A stretch of 64,000 bases of DNA from Sphingopyxis sp. (GCA_013823985.1 PNNB01000047.1:243690-307689), one strand, 5' to 3'. Shown: positions 9,346-18,717, counted from the first letter of the stretch. Program-made: numbers and translations. The notes: a model not told the origin generated them from the sequence alone.

Positions 9346-9889
9346 GAATGAGGCAATGGACAAAGGCAAGACTTCAGGCACGGGCGACAAGAAAACGCAG
9401 GTGCCCAAACCCTATCAGCGCCCGCGCGGTGGAGAGGCACGGCAGGTTTCGGCCTTGATGCCCGAAATCGGGCGCGCCGCGTTCCGCAAATTCGGCTTTG
9501 TCCAAAGCTCCGTTGTCAGCCGCTGGGACGAAATCGTTGGCGCGCGCTACGCTGCCGTGTCCGCACCGGAAGCCATCCGCTTTCCCATCGGCAAGAAATC
9601 GGACGGAACGCTGGAACTGACGGTCGAGGGAGCGCACGCGACCATGATCCAGCATGTGCTGCCCGAAATCATTGAACGGGTGAACCACTTTTTCGGCTAT
9701 GGTGCCGTAGCCCGGGTGAAAGTGCGACAGGGTCCAGTTGCAAAGCCGCCTGTGGCAAAAGCGGCGGCACCGCCGTCGTTGAAACCCGTACCCATGGAAT
9801 TGGGCGATTCCTTGCGCGAAATCGGCGATCCGGAGCTTTTTGCCGTGTTGGAAAGCCTCGCAAAAAGCCTTGCCAAAGACGATGAGTGA
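9344..9889 (+). CDS. DUF721 / DciA-like protein
   Basis: 181-residue protein of the DUF721 family, which includes DciA, the ancestral helicase loader/operator for DnaB in many bacteria lacking DnaC. The conserved core is LMPEIGRAAFRKFGF...VVSRWDEIVG followed by GTLELTVEGAHATMIQHVLPEIIERVN. A basic N-terminal tail (KPYQRPRGGEARQ) and an extended C-terminus flank it. Start at ATG 9344 (MNEAMDK); ATG 9356 is an alternative. Replication initiation is inferred from the family. Confidence 0.75.
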   Translation: MNEAMDKGKTSGTGDKKTQVPKPYQRPRGGEARQVSALMPEIGRAAFRKFGFVQSSVVSRWDEIVGARYAAVSAPEAIRFPIGKKSDGTLELTVEGAHATMIQHVLPEIIERVNHFFGYGAVARVKVRQGPVAKPPVAKAAAPPSLKPVPMELGDSLREIGDPELFAVLESLAKSLAKDDE

Positions 9890-9932
9890 TTCCAGATGTC
9901 GAAGCCCCCATTTTAACGGATAAAGTGAAGCA

Positions 9933-10616
9933 ATGTCACACATGTTGAAAACCGGTAGCATAATTTTGGTAGGTGCCATGACGCTCGCAGCGGGGTCGCT
10001 CGCTGCGCCGGCCAAGCCAAGTTGGCTGACGACCGTATCGGTCACCGACAAGGGGGCGCATGTTCTGGGCAATCCCGCAGCCCCGAATAAAGTTGTCGAA
10101 TATCTCAGCTATACCTGCGGCCATTGCGCGAATTTCGAGTTGAACGAAGCACCCGCTTTCAAGACCCAATATGTCGCCACCGGAAAGGCCAGCCTTGAAA
10201 TCCGGAACATGTTGTTGAACCCCATCGACCTGACAGCAGCCATGCTCGCGCGATGCGGCGGCAAGGGGCGGTTCTTTGGCAATCAGAAACATCTGTTTGC
10301 GACCCAGTCAGTCTGGCTGGGCAAAGCGAAGAACATTTCGGCGGCCACACAGGCACATCTGAAAAGTGAAAATTACACGGCCTATATGACCGGCGTGTAC
10401 AATGAGATTGGCCTTGCCCCGATCATGCAGCAACGCGGGATCACACCGGCGCAGGCGAAAATCTGTTTGGCGGACAAGGCGGCGCTGAAAATCGTGCTGG
10501 ATCTGACCGATGGCGGTGCCGCTGCGGGTGTCACCGGAACACCTACATTCATGATCAATGGTGTATTACAGGATCATGTGCACAGTTTCGCCGATCTCAA
10601 AGCCAAAATGAAATAA
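9933..10616 (+). CDS. Periplasmic DsbA-like thiol:disulfide protein (CGHC)
   Basis: 227-residue exported thioredoxin-fold protein: a signal peptide (about 6-24, cleavage near LAAPA-K), then the DsbA-like active site YTCGHCANF at about residue 55, a helical insertion, and GVTGTPTFMING with the cis-Pro loop. It is expected to oxidise or isomerise disulfides in the periplasm. It lies 27 bp before a second DsbA-like gene with a different active site, and both lie between the DciA-like gene and smc, an arrangement usual in sphingomonads. Confidence 0.88.
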   Translation: MSHMLKTGSIILVGAMTLAAGSLAAPAKPSWLTTVSVTDKGAHVLGNPAAPNKVVEYLSYTCGHCANFELNEAPAFKTQYVATGKASLEIRNMLLNPIDLTAAMLARCGGKGRFFGNQKHLFATQSVWLGKAKNISAATQAHLKSENYTAYMTGVYNEIGLAPIMQQRGITPAQAKICLADKAALKIVLDLTDGGAAAGVTGTPTFMINGVLQDHVHSFADLKAKMK

Positions 10617-10643
10617 CCCCCTTGGGAAAATGAAGGACTTTCT

Positions 10644-11381
10644 ATGCGTATCAAATCTCTTGTCTTAGCCGCCACCGCCGCCCTCGCCCTTGCCGCATGC
10701 GGTGGAACCGATGCCGGCGGCGCACCGAAGGGCGAACCCATTGCAAAGGTTGCCGCCCCTGCCGGAAAGGCATGGACCGATGTGGTCACAAAGACCGAAG
10801 CTGGTGGCTACAAAATGGGCAACCCGGACGCCAAATTGCAGCTTGTCGAATATGGCGCAATTACCTGCCCGGGCTGCGCGCAATTTTCGGTCCAGTCGAC
10901 CGAGGAATTGAACGAGCTTGTGAACACGGGCGTGGTCGCCATGGAATTCCGCCCCTATCTGGTGCACGGTGTTCAGGATATTCCCGGCTTCCTGCTCGCA
11001 AAATGCAGCGGTCCTGAAGCCTTCTTCCCTCTGACCGAGCAGCTTTATGCCGAACAGCAAAGCTGGTTGAGCAAGATCAGCACGGTCACCGAAGCCGATC
11101 AGCAAGCAATGCAGAAAATGACGCCAGCCGAGATTTCGACCCTGCTGGGCACGAAGATGGGCCTTATTGAGTTCGTAAAGTCGCGTGGCATTAGCGAAGA
11201 TCAGGCGAAATCCTGCCTCGCCAACAAAGCGGAAATCGACGGCCTGATTGCGCTGACCGAAAAGGGCACCAAGGATGACGGCGTTTCCGGCACACCCTTC
11301 TTCCTGCTGAACGGCGCCAAGCTCGACGCCAGCTCCTGGAACCAGGTGAAGGGCAAGCTGGTCGAGGCCGGAGCGCGCTAA
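10644..11381 (+). CDS. DsbA-like lipoprotein thioredoxin (CPGC)
   Basis: 245-residue lipoprotein: signal peptide with lipobox LAAC (Cys at about residue 19), a Gly/Pro/Lys linker, then a thioredoxin fold with active site TCPGCAQF and the late cis-Pro motif GVSGTPFFLLNG. Membrane-anchored and facing the periplasm. The CPGC active site differs from CGHC of the preceding gene, which may mean a different redox partner. It ends 52 bp before the smc start. Confidence 0.87.
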   Translation: MRIKSLVLAATAALALAACGGTDAGGAPKGEPIAKVAAPAGKAWTDVVTKTEAGGYKMGNPDAKLQLVEYGAITCPGCAQFSVQSTEELNELVNTGVVAMEFRPYLVHGVQDIPGFLLAKCSGPEAFFPLTEQLYAEQQSWLSKISTVTEADQQAMQKMTPAEISTLLGTKMGLIEFVKSRGISEDQAKSCLANKAEIDGLIALTEKGTKDDGVSGTPFFLLNGAKLDASSWNQVKGKLVEAGAR

Positions 11382-11433
11382 GACTGACCGCGGGGGTGGT
11401 TGACATGCACTATGCTGCCTTGGGGATCACCCC

Positions 11434-14400
11434 TTGCGTATAAAGAAGCTGAAACTTGTCGGCTTTAAAAGCTTTGTCGAGCCTGCCGAGCTGAAGATTG
11501 AAACGGGACTCACGGGTATTGTGGGTCCCAATGGCTGCGGGAAGTCCAACCTGTTGGAAGCCATCCGCTGGGTCATGGGCGAAAGCAGCCCGAAATCCAT
11601 GCGTGGTGCAGGCATGGAAGATGTCATCTTCGCCGGCACCGCATCCCGCCCGCCCCGCGACTTTGCCGAAGTGACCATCTCGGCGGAGCGCGGCTTTGAC
11701 GATGCGGCGAATGACGAAGACCATGAATTGGAGGTCACCCGCCGGATCGAGCGCGGAGCAGGCTCTGCCTATCGCTCCAACGGCCGCGACGTTCGGGCCA
11801 AGGATGTTGCGCTGATCTTTGCCGACGCGGCAACCGGCGCGCACTCCCCTGCGCTTGTCAGTCAGGGCCGGATCGGCGCGATCATCTCCGCCAAGCCGCA
11901 GGAACGGCGGCAGATGCTGGAAGAAGCCGCAGGGATTTCCGGCCTGCACGTCCGCCGCAAGGATGCAGAGCAAAAGCTGCGCGCGGCGGAAACCAACCTG
12001 TCGCGGCTGGCTACGATCCTCGCCGACATGGACGCACGCGCCGGACAATTGCGGCGTCAGGCCAAGCAGGCCGAACGCTACCGCAAGCTGAGCCGCGAGA
12101 TTTTGCAGGCTGAGGCGCAGTTGATCTATGTGCGCTGGCAAGAGGCAAAGGCGGCCGCCGATGCCGCCCGTGCCGAGGCAAATGCCGCGACGGCGCAGGT
12201 GGAAAAGGCAAGCGCTGCGCAGAAAGAACTGAGCGAGGCGCAGCAAAGTGCTGTCCGGCAACTGGCTGAGGCACGGTCGGTCGCCATGGCGGCGCGCGAT
12301 GCGGCGAGCGATCTGTCGAACCGGCTGGTGCAGCTAAAGGGCGACCGCGACCGTGTCATCCAGCGGCAGGCCGACCTGACGGCGCAGGCCGCCCGCTTGG
12401 CTGACGATGGTGCCCGCGAAGATCGCCTGACCCATGACGCCGCCGACGCCCTCGCGCGGTTGCAGGGGGAAAGTGCGGAGCTCAACAAAGCGATCAAGGC
12501 TGAAGAAGACGAACGCCCGGCGCTGGTCCGCCTCGCCGAAAATGCCGAACGGCAAGTGCGCGAGAGCGAGGTTTCGCTGGCCAAGGCTTTGGCGGAGCAG
12601 GCGCGGGCCGATGCCGAACTGCGCGTTGCCGACGCCGCACTTGCGAATGCGCAAGCCCGGGTCGAACGAGCCGAGCGCGACGCCGCACGGTTGGCCGAAG
12701 AACAGGGCCGTCTGGGCGACGAAGCCGATCTGACCGCCGCGAAGCAGGCTGCCGAGAACGCCGTCGCGACATATCAGCAGCAAACGGCCGAAGGGCTGGT
12801 GGCGATCGAGATGATCGAGGCGCAACGCGCGACCCTGATTGCCGAGCGCGATGCAGCGCAAAGCGCCTTCGCAAGCGCCAAAGCCGAACTAGCCGCACTG
12901 CAATCCGAACAAAGCGCACTCGCCCGCGCCTTGGCCAAAAATGGCGGGGCGCAGGCCATTGACTTCATCAAGGCCGAACCGGGTTATGAACGCGCACTGG
13001 CCGCCGCTTTGGGCGAAGACGTCAATGCCGCGATTGGTGGAGAGCAGGGCCGCAGATGGCTTGGCCGCCGTCAGGATGTGCCCACGCTTTCCGGCACCCG
13101 CCTGATCGACCATGTCGAAGCGCCGGAGGAACTGCGCGCCCGCCTGTCGATGATCCGCGTCGTCGATACGGATGATGGCGAAGCGCTGAACCCCGGCGAA
13201 CGCATCGTTACCCGCGACGGCAAGGTCCGCCGCTGGGACGGCTTCACTGCCGATGACGATGGTGCGACAACCGCAGAACAACTGATCCGCCAGAACCGCC
13301 TGAAGGTGCTGGAGGACCAGATCCCCGTCGCCGAACGGGCGTTGGCGCAGCAGGCCGAAGACACCGAACGATTGGCTGCGCACATCGCGCAGACGCAGGA
13401 CAGGCACCGCGACCTGATGGCCGCCCAGCAGAAACTGGATGGCGAATTGCGGCAAGCATTGCGGGCGACCGATCAGGCCGAAGACGCACTGACCCGCCTG
13501 CATCAGGCCCGCGCCGCGCTGCAGGAACGTATCGCGGCCAGCGAACAGGATATTGCCACGACCAAAGCCGAGCTGGACGAGGCGCAGAAGATGCGCGCGG
13601 CCTTGCCCGCGGGCGACCACCACAGCCTTTTGGTCGACAAGTTGACCGCAGAAAATGAGGCGCTCCGCCAATTTCTCGTCCGCAGCCAGGCCGACCTGTC
13701 GGCACACGACCAGCGGCTGGCGCAAACCCGCGAACGCCGCGCCGTCGCCATGGCGGAAATTCGCGGCTGGCAGGATCGTGCAGGCGAAGCCGAGCGCCGC
13801 ATCGCCGAGATGAACAAGCGCGCCACAGAGATCGCGCAAGAGCTGGAAAGCCTGACCGGCCGCCCCGAAGTTCTCGAACAGGACATCGCCCGACTGGAGG
13901 TGGACCGTGAAAGCATCGCCGAAAAGCTGGCGCAATTGCAGGTCGCCGAAAACAGCATCGAAGCCGCGCTCAAATCGCTGGAAAGTGAACTCGCGGCTGC
14001 TGCAGAGGCCCTGTCCATCGCCCGCGAAACCCGCGCCGGTGCCGAGGCACGCGCCGAAAATCAGGACCAGCGTCGCATCGAAATGGGGCGTATATCGGGC
14101 GAACGCTTCGAATGCCCGCCGCCTGTTCTGCCCGAAAAGCTGGAATTTGACGAAACCGAGCTGGGCGACGCGACGGTGCAATCGGGGCGGCTGGAACGGT
14201 TGCAAGCCGAACGCGAACGGATCGGGCCGGTCAATCTGATTGCCGCAGACGAACTCGCCGAACTGGAAGAGCAGCAAGGCACCAGCCTGAAGGAAAGCGA
14301 AGAGCTGACGCAAGCCATACACCAGCTACGTGGTTCCATCGGCAGCCTCAACCGCGAAGGGCGCGCGCGCCTGCTCACCGCTTTCGAAGCCGTGGACGGC

Positions 14401-14847
14401 CATTTCCGCCGCCTCTTTTCGACCCTGTTCAACGGCGGACAGGCGCATCTGGCGCTGATCGACAGCGACGATCCGCTGGAGGCCGGTCTGGAAATCTTCG
14501 CGCAGCCACCGGGCAAAAAGCTGCAATCGCTCACACTGCTTTCAGGCGGGGAGCAGGCGCTGACCGCAGTCGCCCTAATCTTCGGCCTCTTCCTGACCAA
14601 CCCGGCCCCTATTTGCGTACTCGACGAAGTCGATGCACCACTTGACGACGCCAATATCGAACGCTTCTGCGATTTGCTCGATGCCATGACGCAGGAAACC
14701 GACACCCGCTATCTGATTGTCACGCACAATGCCGTGACCATGAGCCGTATGCACCGTCTGTTCGGGGTCACCATGGTCGAACAGGGCATCAGCCGCCTTG
14801 TTTCGGTTGACCTTGGCGGGGCGGAGCAATTACTGGCCGCGGAATGA
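11434..14847 (+). CDS. smc: Chromosome segregation ATPase SMC
   Basis: 1137-residue SMC protein, core of bacterial condensin with ScpA/ScpB. N-terminal head with Walker A GPNGCGKSN (residues 31-39), a long coiled coil, a hinge at about 490-600, a second coiled coil, and a C-terminal head with signature LSGGEQALTA and Walker B CVLDEVDAPLDD. The start is TTG at 11434: the product then begins directly with the conserved RIKKLKLVGFKSF, and no ATG or GTG is in frame nearby. TTG may keep translation low. The last codons overlap the next gene (ATGA). Confidence 0.96.
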   Translation: MRIKKLKLVGFKSFVEPAELKIETGLTGIVGPNGCGKSNLLEAIRWVMGESSPKSMRGAGMEDVIFAGTASRPPRDFAEVTISAERGFDDAANDEDHELEVTRRIERGAGSAYRSNGRDVRAKDVALIFADAATGAHSPALVSQGRIGAIISAKPQERRQMLEEAAGISGLHVRRKDAEQKLRAAETNLSRLATILADMDARAGQLRRQAKQAERYRKLSREILQAEAQLIYVRWQEAKAAADAARAEANAATAQVEKASAAQKELSEAQQSAVRQLAEARSVAMAARDAASDLSNRLVQLKGDRDRVIQRQADLTAQAARLADDGAREDRLTHDAADALARLQGESAELNKAIKAEEDERPALVRLAENAERQVRESEVSLAKALAEQARADAELRVADAALANAQARVERAERDAARLAEEQGRLGDEADLTAAKQAAENAVATYQQQTAEGLVAIEMIEAQRATLIAERDAAQSAFASAKAELAALQSEQSALARALAKNGGAQAIDFIKAEPGYERALAAALGEDVNAAIGGEQGRRWLGRRQDVPTLSGTRLIDHVEAPEELRARLSMIRVVDTDDGEALNPGERIVTRDGKVRRWDGFTADDDGATTAEQLIRQNRLKVLEDQIPVAERALAQQAEDTERLAAHIAQTQDRHRDLMAAQQKLDGELRQALRATDQAEDALTRLHQARAALQERIAASEQDIATTKAELDEAQKMRAALPAGDHHSLLVDKLTAENEALRQFLVRSQADLSAHDQRLAQTRERRAVAMAEIRGWQDRAGEAERRIAEMNKRATEIAQELESLTGRPEVLEQDIARLEVDRESIAEKLAQLQVAENSIEAALKSLESELAAAAEALSIARETRAGAEARAENQDQRRIEMGRISGERFECPPPVLPEKLEFDETELGDATVQSGRLERLQAERERIGPVNLIAADELAELEEQQGTSLKESEELTQAIHQLRGSIGSLNREGRARLLTAFEAVDGHFRRLFSTLFNGGQAHLALIDSDDPLEAGLEIFAQPPGKKLQSLTLLSGGEQALTAVALIFGLFLTNPAPICVLDEVDAPLDDANIERFCDLLDAMTQETDTRYLIVTHNAVTMSRMHRLFGVTMVEQGISRLVSVDLGGAEQLLAAE

Positions 14848-15713
14848 CTTTACACGGCCCCATCACTAACAGCTTCATTTCCCAGCGCCTGCGCCTCAAC
14901 TATGTCGACTGGGGCAATACCGACGCACCGCCGCTCTTGCTGGTGCACGGCGGACGCGACCATGCGCGCAGCTGGGACTGGGTGGCCGAAGAACTGCGCC
15001 ATGACTGGCACATCATCGCACCTGACCTGCGCGGCCATGGCGACAGCGCCTGGTCGCCGGACGGCAATTATGAAATGTCGGCCTTTGTCTATGATCTGGC
15101 CCAATTGGTGCACCAGCTGAATCTGGCCCCGGTAACGATGATTGCCCATTCGATGGGCGGGAATATCGCCACCCGTTATGCCGGTATCTACCCTGAAAAT
15201 GTCCGCAAGCTCGTCAATATCGAAGGATTGGGCCTGTCACCCAAGATGCAGGCCGAACGCGACGCCATCGGCATTCAAAAACGCTTCCGCCAATGGATTG
15301 ACGACAAACGCAACGCCGCCGGCCGGACCCCCAAACGCTACCCCACCATCGAAGCCGCTTATGACCGGATGAAGGCGGAGAATAGCTATCTGACCGACGA
15401 ACAGGCGCGGCACCTGACCGTCCATGGCATCAGCCGGAACGAAGATGGCACGTGGAGCTGGAAGTTCGACAATTACCTCAACATCTGGGCCATCTTCGAC
15501 ATGCCGCGCGAAGATTTGCTGAGCATCTGGCAGTCGATCACCTGCCCCATGCTGTTGCTCTACGGCGAAAAAAGCTGGGCCTCCAACCCGGAAAAAGACG
15601 GCCGCATCGAACATTTCCCGACCGCCAAGGTCATCGAATATGAAAATGCAGGCCATTGGCTGCACCATGACCAGTTCGACCGTTTCATGGCGGATGTGAA
15701 GGCGTTTCTTTAA
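14844..15713 (+). CDS. Alpha/beta hydrolase
   Basis: 289-residue alpha/beta-fold hydrolase. The oxyanion region LLVHGGRDHARSWD, the nucleophile elbow IAHSMGGN (Ser), a late Asp/Glu loop and the catalytic His in AGHWLHHDQ are all visible, so it should be active. No signal peptide. The substrate is unknown; esterase or lipase-like enzymes give this pattern. It overlaps smc by 4 nt and so is translationally coupled to it. The repeat-rich spacer follows. Confidence 0.87.
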   Translation: MTLHGPITNSFISQRLRLNYVDWGNTDAPPLLLVHGGRDHARSWDWVAEELRHDWHIIAPDLRGHGDSAWSPDGNYEMSAFVYDLAQLVHQLNLAPVTMIAHSMGGNIATRYAGIYPENVRKLVNIEGLGLSPKMQAERDAIGIQKRFRQWIDDKRNAAGRTPKRYPTIEAAYDRMKAENSYLTDEQARHLTVHGISRNEDGTWSWKFDNYLNIWAIFDMPREDLLSIWQSITCPMLLLYGEKSWASNPEKDGRIEHFPTAKVIEYENAGHWLHHDQFDRFMADVKAFL

Positions 15714-15725
15714 TCGGGAAAACAA

Positions 15726-15737
15726 GGGGACTGTCCC
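15726..15737. repeat. GGGGACTGTCCC palindrome core
   Basis: GGGGAC-TGTCCC is close to the core of the inverted repeat at 2967-3000 and lies just after the hydrolase stop. Two copies in one window suggest a dispersed genomic palindrome (REP-like). No transposase is adjacent. Confidence 0.4.
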
Positions 15738-15758
15738 TAGCGTTAGGCAATTTTTTAT

Positions 15759-15898
15759 CACGCAAAGATACAAAGACGCGAAGAAGAAGGCTATAAGGCG
15801 CAGCCACTATTTTCTGCTGCCTTTTAGTTAGCTGACTGAGGTTTTCGTAAGAGCTTCACTCTTTTCCCCTTCCCTTTGTGCCTTCGCGTCTTTGCGTG
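15759..15898. repeat. Imperfect long inverted repeat (CTTCGCGTCTTTG type)
   Basis: The 25-nt left arm (15759-15783), read in reverse complement, matches the right arm at 15882-15898 (CTTCGCGTCTTTGCGTG) except for an 8-nt insertion in the left arm. The arms are separated by about 100 nt. The transcript could form a long stem-loop. The function is unknown; it looks like a small non-coding mobile or MITE-like remnant. Confidence 0.5.
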
Positions 15899-15906
15899 AG
15901 ATACCT

Positions 15907-16062
15907 CCTCTCCCCTTTAGGGGAGAGGTACGCAGTCTTATGGATATAGCCATTAGACGAAGTGAAAAGGGGGCGTTGGCGTGCGACCTTCAACGTCGAG
16001 CCCCTCACCAACTGCGCCTAGGCCTTCGGCCAAGGCTTCGTATCCTCTCCCAACGGGAGAGG
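15907..16062. repeat. Pair of CCTCTCCC...GGGAGAGG hairpins flanking about 115 bp
   Basis: A 9-bp perfect stem with loop TTTA at 15907-15928 (CCTCTCCCC/GGGGAGAGG) and an 8-bp stem with loop AAC at 16044-16062 (CCTCTCCC/GGGAGAGG). The intervening sequence contains a third small palindrome, GGCCTTCGGCC, at 16021-16031. This resembles the short intergenic palindromic units scattered in sphingomonad genomes; copy number elsewhere cannot be seen here. It lies downstream of both neighbouring genes, so it may help end transcription from each side. Confidence 0.5.
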
Positions 16063-16090
16063 GGGTAAGAGTGCTTTTTATACTCTCCGG

Positions 16091-17659
16091 TCAGCCTATC
16101 ATCGCCTTCAATGTCGCGACCTTATCCGCCTCTTCCGCGGGCTTATCGCGCCGTAGCCGTGAAATGCGGGGGAAGCGCATGGCGATGCCGGATTTGTGCC
16201 GTTTGGATTCATGCACTGCGTCGAAAGCCACTTCCAGTACCAAGGATTTCTCAACCTCGCGCACAGGGCCGAAGCGGGCGACAGTGTTTGTGCGGACGAA
16301 GCGGTCGAGCCATTTCAGTTCCGTGTCGCTGAACCCAGAATAAGCCTTGCCGACCGGTAAAAGGGTGCCATCCTCCCCCCAGCAACCAAAGGTATAATCG
16401 GAATAATAGGAGGAGCGTTTGCCGCTGCCGCGCTGGGCGTACATCATGACGCAATCGGCGACCAAGGGTTCGCGTTTCCATTTGTACCACAGGCCCACCT
16501 TGCGTCCCGCGAGATAGGGCGCGTCCCGCCGTTTCAGCATGACGCCTTCAATCGCTGTCTCCCGCGCGGCGCCGCGCAGTTCGGCAAGATGGTCGAAATC
16601 GCGGGCCTCGATCAGCGCCGACAGATCAAAGCGCACGGGGTCCAGCCCTGCCACAAAACGTTCGAGCCGGTCCCGCCGATGCGTCCATTCAAGGCCGCGC
16701 ATATCCTCGGCCCCGTCGAACAATATGTCATAAAGGCGGACGAAGACCGGATATTCGGCCTGCATCGCGGCGGTAACGGTTTTGCGTCCCAGACGCTGCT
16801 GCAGGGCGTTAAAGCTTGCCGCTTCCCCGCCCTGGACATCGCCGCGCACCAGCAACTCACCGTCGACCACGCCGACGCCGGAAAAGGCCGCGGCTATTTC
16901 GGGAAATGCCGCCGTCACCTCATCCCCGCCCCGGCTGAACAGACGGGTCTCCCCACCAGTGGCGGCGATCTGGATGCGGATGCCGTCCCATTTCCATTCG
17001 GCGGCGAATTCGGAAAGGTCGACCACACTATCTTCCAGCGGATGCGCCAGCATGAAGGGCCGGAAAAAGGCGCTGTTCGCCAGATTGGGCCGGTCTGCAC
17101 GCCCCTCCCCCCAGGCAAAAAGTTCGGCATAGGGCGGACGCAGCGCGTGCCACACTTCTTCGACATCATCGACGGAAAGGCCGAAACTCTGCGCAAAGGC
17201 CGTCTTGGCCAGCCGCGCCGATATGCCGACACGCATTCCGCCTGTCGCGAGCTTGAGCAACGCATAGCGGCCATCGGCGTCGAGCCTGTCCATCAACTCG
17301 GCAAGCACCGACGGCGCGCGTGCGCGGCTCGTGGCGTTGAGCAGGTCAATCACCTCCGCCACGCTCGGCGGCGAGGTCCGGGCGGGATTGTCAGGCCACA
17401 TCAATGCTACGGTTTCGGCGGTATCGCCAACATAGTCGCGGCTCATCCGGAACAGCAGAGGATCGAACCGTTCTTCGGCCATCGCGCGGATCGCAGAGGC
17501 TTTGACGGTGGCGATGCTTAAGGTTCCGGCCAGAGCGGCCAAGGCCCAGCCACGGTCCGGATCGGGTGTGGCACGCAGATAGTCAGCAATCAGGCGGATT
17601 TTTGCATCGCGCGAACGGGTATAGACCAGCGCATCGACAAGGGCGGCAAAGGCCTGCAT
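16091..17659 (-). CDS. ATP-dependent DNA ligase (exonuclease-associated type)
   Basis: 522-residue ATP-dependent DNA ligase. A helical N-terminal DNA-binding domain (about 1-190) is followed by the adenylation domain with nucleotide motif I EWKWDGIRI (Lys is the AMP-accepting residue), then RLYDILF, EGVMLKRRDAPY and KWKRE (motifs IIIa-V) and the C-terminal OB domain. It belongs to the type found next to a ligase-associated exonuclease, believed to work in DNA-damage repair. Its ATG overlaps the exonuclease stop by 3 nt, giving one operon. The usual partner DEXH helicase and phosphoesterase are not in this window. Confidence 0.92.
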   Translation of the reverse strand: MQAFAALVDALVYTRSRDAKIRLIADYLRATPDPDRGWALAALAGTLSIATVKASAIRAMAEERFDPLLFRMSRDYVGDTAETVALMWPDNPARTSPPSVAEVIDLLNATSRARAPSVLAELMDRLDADGRYALLKLATGGMRVGISARLAKTAFAQSFGLSVDDVEEVWHALRPPYAELFAWGEGRADRPNLANSAFFRPFMLAHPLEDSVVDLSEFAAEWKWDGIRIQIAATGGETRLFSRGGDEVTAAFPEIAAAFSGVGVVDGELLVRGDVQGGEAASFNALQQRLGRKTVTAAMQAEYPVFVRLYDILFDGAEDMRGLEWTHRRDRLERFVAGLDPVRFDLSALIEARDFDHLAELRGAARETAIEGVMLKRRDAPYLAGRKVGLWYKWKREPLVADCVMMYAQRGSGKRSSYYSDYTFGCWGEDGTLLPVGKAYSGFSDTELKWLDRFVRTNTVARFGPVREVEKSLVLEVAFDAVHESKRHKSGIAMRFPRISRLRRDKPAEEADKVATLKAMIG

Positions 17660-18666
17660 CAGCCTTCATCCTCATCTTCGCGTCCGACCAGATCGAGCGC
17701 GCGTGCCTTCAACTGGTGCAGTTCGCACCACCGGCCTAGGGCATCGGTGCGGCCATGGGTGATCCATGTTTCAGAAGGGCGGAGTTCGAGCAAGGTTTCC
17801 GTCAGTTCGTTCCAATCGGCATGGTCCGATATCACCAGCGGAAGTTCGACATTGCGCTGCCGCGCCCGTTGCCGCACGCGCATCCAGCCCGAAGCCATGG
17901 CGGTCACCGGTTCCGGCAACCGGCGTGCCCAGCGGTCATTCAGCGCCGATGGCGGGGCCACCACGATGCCGCCCCGCAATTCGCCTTTGGCGAGGCCGGT
18001 GGCAGGGATCAGCTCACCCAGCGGGACGCCATGCGCTTCATAGAGGTCGCACATTTTCTGCATCGCGCCATGGATATAGATGGGCGCGTCATAGCCCGCC
18101 CGCCGCAGTTCGGCGATAACCCGTTGCGCCTTACCCAAAGCATAGGCACCCACGACGACGCAGCCATCGGGATGCGCGGCGCGGGTATCAAGCAACTTGG
18201 CGATTTCATCCTCAATCGGCGGGTGATTGAACACAGGCAGGCCGAACGTCGCCTCGGTAATCAGCACATCGCACGCGACCGGTTCGAACGCGGCGCAGGT
18301 TGGATCGTGCCGCCGCTTATAATCGCCGGTGACAATCACCCGCTCGCCTGCATGTTCGAGCAGTATCTGCGCCGAGCCCAGGACATGCCCTGCGGGGTGG
18401 AAGCTGATTTTCACGCCATTTGCCTCGAAACCGTCGCCATAGGGCACGGGCGTTCCCATCTCCGTGCCGTAGCGCAGCGCCATGATCGCCAGCGTCTCCG
18501 GCGTCGCCCAAACCGTGCCGTGGCCGCTGCGTGCATGGTCGGCATGGCCGTGCGTCACCAGCGCCCGCGCAACCGCCTGCGACGGGTCGATCCACATGTC
18601 GGCGGGGCGGACATAGATGCCGTGTGGGTGCGGTTCTATCCAGTGCTGGGCGGCGGTGCGGGGGAT
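17659..18666 (-). CDS. Ligase-associated DNA-damage response exonuclease (metallo-beta-lactamase fold)
   Basis: Metallo-beta-lactamase/beta-CASP protein related to mRNA 3'-end processing nucleases, with THGHADHARSGH (zinc motif HxHxDH), SFHPAGHVLGSAQ, VTGDYKRR, ISDHADW and TWITHG. The first ATG is at 18597 (312 residues). However, 23 codons upstream of it are in frame and protein-like (HWIEPHPHGIYVRPAD), as expected for the family N-terminus, yet contain no ATG, GTG or TTG before an in-frame TAG. An AAAGGA lies 7 nt before an ATC at 18666, so a rare ATC start is possible; a sequence error is the other explanation. Boundaries here use ATC. Confidence 0.75.
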   Translation of the reverse strand: MPRTAAQHWIEPHPHGIYVRPADMWIDPSQAVARALVTHGHADHARSGHGTVWATPETLAIMALRYGTEMGTPVPYGDGFEANGVKISFHPAGHVLGSAQILLEHAGERVIVTGDYKRRHDPTCAAFEPVACDVLITEATFGLPVFNHPPIEDEIAKLLDTRAAHPDGCVVVGAYALGKAQRVIAELRRAGYDAPIYIHGAMQKMCDLYEAHGVPLGELIPATGLAKGELRGGIVVAPPSALNDRWARRLPEPVTAMASGWMRVRQRARQRNVELPLVISDHADWNELTETLLELRPSETWITHGRTDALGRWCELHQLKARALDLVGREDEDEG

Positions 18667-18687
18667 CGGGTGTTCCTTTGTCTAGAG

Positions 18688-18717
18688 ATTATATGGTGGC
18701 AGGCGGCTGGAAATCAA
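18688..18717 (-). promoter_or_regulatory. Sigma70-like promoter for the exonuclease-ligase operon
   Basis: On the minus strand, TTGATT (18712-18717) and TATAAT (18688-18693) are separated by 18 bp. The predicted transcription start is about 18681, two bases from the AAAGGA (18674-18679), giving a very short leader. The -10 is a perfect consensus match. Confidence 0.5.

Larger units (their letters stand above)
15714..16090. other. 377-bp gene-free spacer filled with repeats
   Basis: It lies between the convergent hydrolase and DNA ligase genes. It holds the palindrome core, the long imperfect inverted repeat and the two hairpins listed separately. I see no open reading frame with coding character and no RNA gene. 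Confidence 0.7.

Noticed and set aside
12889..14322. 477-codon minus-strand frame inside smc
   Set aside because: Antisense shadow of the coiled-coil coding region; Phe/Gln-rich nonsense.
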